Assembly (NCBI GenBank): GCA_015055975.1
Contig: SVHF01000001.1
Span: 70,752-134,751 of the forward strand
Reading direction: 5' to 3'
DNA length: 64,000 nt
Source of the DNA: Clostridiales bacterium
GTDB lineage: Bacteria > Bacillota > Clostridia > Christensenellales > UBA3700
The first letter of the stretch is position 1, and each line of letters begins with the position of its first letter. Positions 61,801 through 64,000 of this stretch are shown in pieces. The notes under the pieces are model-generated. The model was not told the origin of the DNA. It ran no database searches and saw nothing but the letters and a program-made list of their open reading frames with translations. Position numbers and translations under genes: made by a program.

Positions 61801-62524
61801 TGCATTCTATGATGCGCAAGCAAATGTAGAAACTTTTAGATTTAAGAACATGACACACGATGATGTTTTAGATTCTATTGGGGAGTTTGCAAAGAAGATT
61901 CAAAACGCTCAAATATTGGCTCTTCCTGATGGTATTAGAAATTTGAGTAAGCAAATATCTATTCTATTTAGAACAGAAGAAATATCTGATGCTGTAATGG
62001 AACTTTTAAACAAGCGCGATGGCTTAATTTTAGGTATCGGTAGCGGCTTTAAGGCGCTATTAGATTTAGGATTATTACCTTATGGTAAAATTTTGCAAGA
62101 AAAGCCAATAAACGCGCCAACTCTTGCAACAAACATTATTCCAAAGCATATTTCATCAATTGCAAGAATAAGAGTAGCTACAAATAAGACTCCATGGCTA
62201 TATGCGGATAGATTGAGTGAACAATTCTTAGTTCCTGTATCTCATAAAGAAGGAAGGTTTGTAGCTCAAAACGAAGTAATAGAGCAGTTAATTAAAGATG
62301 GGTTAATTGCTACACAATATGTAGATAGTATTGGTAATGCTACAATGACAGCTCCATTTAATCCAAATGGTAGTATGTATGCCATTGAAGGCTTAATATC
62401 TCCAGATGGTAGAGTATTTGGTAAAACTGGTAACGCAGAAAGATGCGGAAGGGATTTGTATAAGAATCTAGAGGGTAATCTAGATATGAAGATATTTGAA
62501 AGCGGAGTTAAGTATTTCGAATAA
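58871..62524 (+). CDS. FGAM synthase (PurL, single-chain) homolog with degenerate active-site motifs
   Basis: Full-length homology (EPFSGASTCVEGVMRDPISERAYVYQ; GGKDSMSGSFEDLDVPPTVISFA), but ETDNTQTEG replaces ETHNHPTE and GIGSGFK replaces GICNGFQ. Confidence 0.8.
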   Translation: MIKRIYVEKRPEYSDAFSRVKHVFNYLDIEVEDFRQFVRYDIENMTENVFDIAKTTIFSDTATEIVYDKFPAGRNYSTIVVESVDSSYNNKLADIYSNLVLITDSHPIIKTATVYAIAGINQEQLLKLKDYFINKRFNQEGSMEIPLTLTEEEEEVEDSFDATGFTKFTDEEMLQFIEANSLQMDLDDALEIKNYFIEEEREPSNFELKVLDTYLSDRVRHTAFNTKLTKIKIESENPHIQKALDIYKKLKEKDTQKNASLMDIATILKKVQIKKGNLKELETSEEDHSSTIGLDIKVNDKPQKWWISFKNETDNTQTEGEPFSGASTCVEGVMRDPISERAYVYQGVRVSGNSDPRFKDSDIPGKHSPFTISRTSAKGAAAAANHTGVPFGIVHELYHRGYRAKHLECACVVGAANQEDVARDKEVKDDVVVIVGARTKKETRIRKGDPLTLKKLQRLFFNKEATKIIKKAYDIGVGGIVCALAEMIDQGVDINLEYVPTVQDSISGEDIAISETPNRFLVLLSKDDVAKFIALANDENLEAAAIATITTTRRIKMYYDNKCLLDIKKSFFKENTQVKEKAIARITDPVVQDFFENPYKDTMTLFEDGDFKSALLNELKRLEVCSQKGLSEIFDFSMGAGTVLAQNGGRFQLTPANATIQKLPVNGVTDTATAVTFGCVPNLLERSPFIGAMYSIILSVSKQVSVGVDVDNVYLSLQEYFKKLRTEEDRWGEATSAMLGAMYAQDKLGIYAIGGKDSMSGSFEDLDVPPTVISFALGITSASKTISNVFANYKDEEELNHIYHIPLKRDEYGVPDFKYLKSLYKALNRAIITGGVKACNVVEEGGVISSVFKSCMGNRLGTTWEEIFESSYAPLLGDFIIQGDDLSELASFDMKHIATINGTHTSELCGAEFRMSDAVDAYVDPLDPIYPVRSKEFGNAGNLICCAKQEERVSPNIKPTVLIPIFDGTLSERDLMSAFYDAQANVETFRFKNMTHDDVLDSIGEFAKKIQNAQILALPDGIRNLSKQISILFRTEEISDAVMELLNKRDGLILGIGSGFKALLDLGLLPYGKILQEKPINAPTLATNIIPKHISSIARIRVATNKTPWLYADRLSEQFLVPVSHKEGRFVAQNEVIEQLIKDGLIATQYVDSIGNATMTAPFNPNGSMYAIEGLISPDGRVFGKTGNAERCGRDLYKNLEGNLDMKIFESGVKYFE

Positions 62525-63141
62525 TGGCAAAAATCACTAAAGTAGAACCACAAAAGAGAAATCCAGAAAGATGTAATCTATATTTAGATGGCGAATTTGT
62601 ATGCGCCATGTCTATGCTTGTTGTTGTTCAAAATCAACTACTTCCAGGTAAAGAAATAACTCAAGAAAAGCTTTTGGATATGGTTTTTAAATCTGAAAAA
62701 GAAAACGCATTTAATTATGCTGTTGATTATATCTGTAAATATGTTCCATCACAAAAGCAAATGACACATAAACTATATGATAAAAAATACACAAAGCGTG
62801 TTGTTGATTATGTTATAGAAAAGTGCAAAAGCTATGGATATATAGATGATGAAAAATATGCACAAAGCTATGTTTTCCAAAACAGAAAATTAAAAGGGAA
62901 AATAAAATTAAAGCAAGAATTAATGCTTAAAGGCATTAACCAAAAAATTATTGATGAAGTTCTTCAAGATTATGATGAAGAAGATGGATGCTTAATTTTG
63001 GCTAGAAAGAAAGCTTTAAATAAAGATTTGGATGATCCAAAAGTATATGCTCAATTGGTTAGATTTTTACAATATAGAGGATACGATTGGGAACAAATTA
63101 AATCAGCTATAGATAAGGTTAGAGCAAACGAGGACAATTAA
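62524..63141 (+). CDS. recX: Regulatory protein RecX
   Basis: SYGYIDDEKYAQSYV; KGKIKLKQELMLKGI; RFLQYRGYDWEQIKSAI. Confidence 0.88.
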   Translation: MAKITKVEPQKRNPERCNLYLDGEFVCAMSMLVVVQNQLLPGKEITQEKLLDMVFKSEKENAFNYAVDYICKYVPSQKQMTHKLYDKKYTKRVVDYVIEKCKSYGYIDDEKYAQSYVFQNRKLKGKIKLKQELMLKGINQKIIDEVLQDYDEEDGCLILARKKALNKDLDDPKVYAQLVRFLQYRGYDWEQIKSAIDKVRANEDN

Positions 63142-64000
63142 TGGAAAGATGTGTTAGCATTGATGAAATGAAATTATTTGATGCGACCGAAATAGAAAAA
63201 GTTGGCTCTACAACTTTAATGCAAAGAGCTGCAAAAGCTGTTTATGAAGAAATCTCAAATAAAAAAGCAAAGATATATATAATATCAGGTGGCGGCAATA
63301 ACGGCGGCGATGGTATTGCGCTTTTAGAACTATTTTTAAACGATGGTTATGAACCAAAATTGTTCTTAACTTCAAATAAGTTATCTAAAGATTCAGAATA
63401 CTTTTATAATAGAGTAAAAGACTATGCCAACATCTTTGATGTTGAAAAGTGTGATTACGATGCAGATATAATAATTGATTGCATACTTGGAACCGGATTT
63501 AAAGGCGAAGTTAAAGACAATATAAAAGATGTTATAAATAAGATTAATCAATCAAGCGCATATGTTATATCTGTAGATATTCCAAGTGGACTTTCTGGTC
63601 AAAGCGGAAAGGCAAGTGTAGCCATAAAAGCCGATAAAACTATTGCTATTCAATTTGCAAAATATGGACACTATTTAATTGATGGTAAAGATCATATAGG
63701 AGAATTAATTGTGAAAGATATAGGAATTCCAGCAATAAAAAATACAGCTTATATAATTGAAGATAAAGACATAGTTTTTAATCAAAGATTAAATAATACA
63801 AATAAAGGGTCTTTTGGAAAGGCAACAATAATTGGCGGATGTATAAATTATGTAGGTGCAATTAAGATTGCAAACATGGGCGTATCGGCACTAAGAGTTG
63901 GCGCAGGATTAAACACAATAGCAATTCCAAAATCCATATATGATGCTGTTGCTTCAAGTGTAGTTGAAAGTACTATCACTCTTTTAAAAGATGAAGATGG
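63141..64000 (+). CDS. nnr: Bifunctional NAD(P)H-hydrate epimerase/dehydratase, truncated by the window edge
   Basis: SGGGNNGGDGIALLELF; DIPSGLSGQSG; NKGSFGKATIIGG. Confidence 0.9.
   Translation, partial: MERCVSIDEMKLFDATEIEKVGSTTLMQRAAKAVYEEISNKKAKIYIISGGGNNGGDGIALLELFLNDGYEPKLFLTSNKLSKDSEYFYNRVKDYANIFDVEKCDYDADIIIDCILGTGFKGEVKDNIKDVINKINQSSAYVISVDIPSGLSGQSGKASVAIKADKTIAIQFAKYGHYLIDGKDHIGELIVKDIGIPAIKNTAYIIEDKDIVFNQRLNNTNKGSFGKATIIGGCINYVGAIKIANMGVSALRVGAGLNTIAIPKSIYDAVASSVVESTITLLKDED

Overview
64 kb chromosomal window from an AT-rich, low-GC Gram-positive-like (Clostridia-type) bacterium, mostly housekeeping genes on the + strand. Recognisable genes and blocks: an MFS transporter split by a frameshift; an MMPL transporter; serA/serC; RNase J followed by trmR and a U32 (TrhP-like) gene, a glycosyltransferase-like gene, a DUF512 radical-SAM gene and der; an aminotransferase; yfcE; a thiamine block (thiN plus a ThiT-like gene behind a TPP riboswitch); a TM1266-family gene and a THI5/SsuA-like ABC importer behind an attenuator-like leader; asnA; a SprT-like gene; gdhA; a CorC/CNNM protein; ileS; RNA-modification enzymes; a two-component system; a WYL regulator; a type II topoisomerase pair; a divergent FGAM-synthase (PurL) homolog; recX; and nnr (cut by the window edge). 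An accessory segment at about 36.87-41.30 kb carries a BspA-like LRR lipoprotein, an ECF sigma factor, a 59-aa ORF and a putative anti-sigma. It is bracketed by inverted IS3/IS150-like ends. Main points for follow-up: (1) the PurL homolog appears to have lost the catalytic motifs of both its synthetase and glutaminase domains; (2) a stand-alone glycine-riboswitch-like RNA has its own promoter and terminator but no sense gene downstream; (3) an unidentified attenuator leader precedes the TM1266-ABC operon; (4) the IS-bracketed sigma/LRR module; (5) two tRNA genes abut or overlap coding regions. No CRISPR array, rRNA or intact prophage was seen. All family names come from motif recognition by eye, with no database search.
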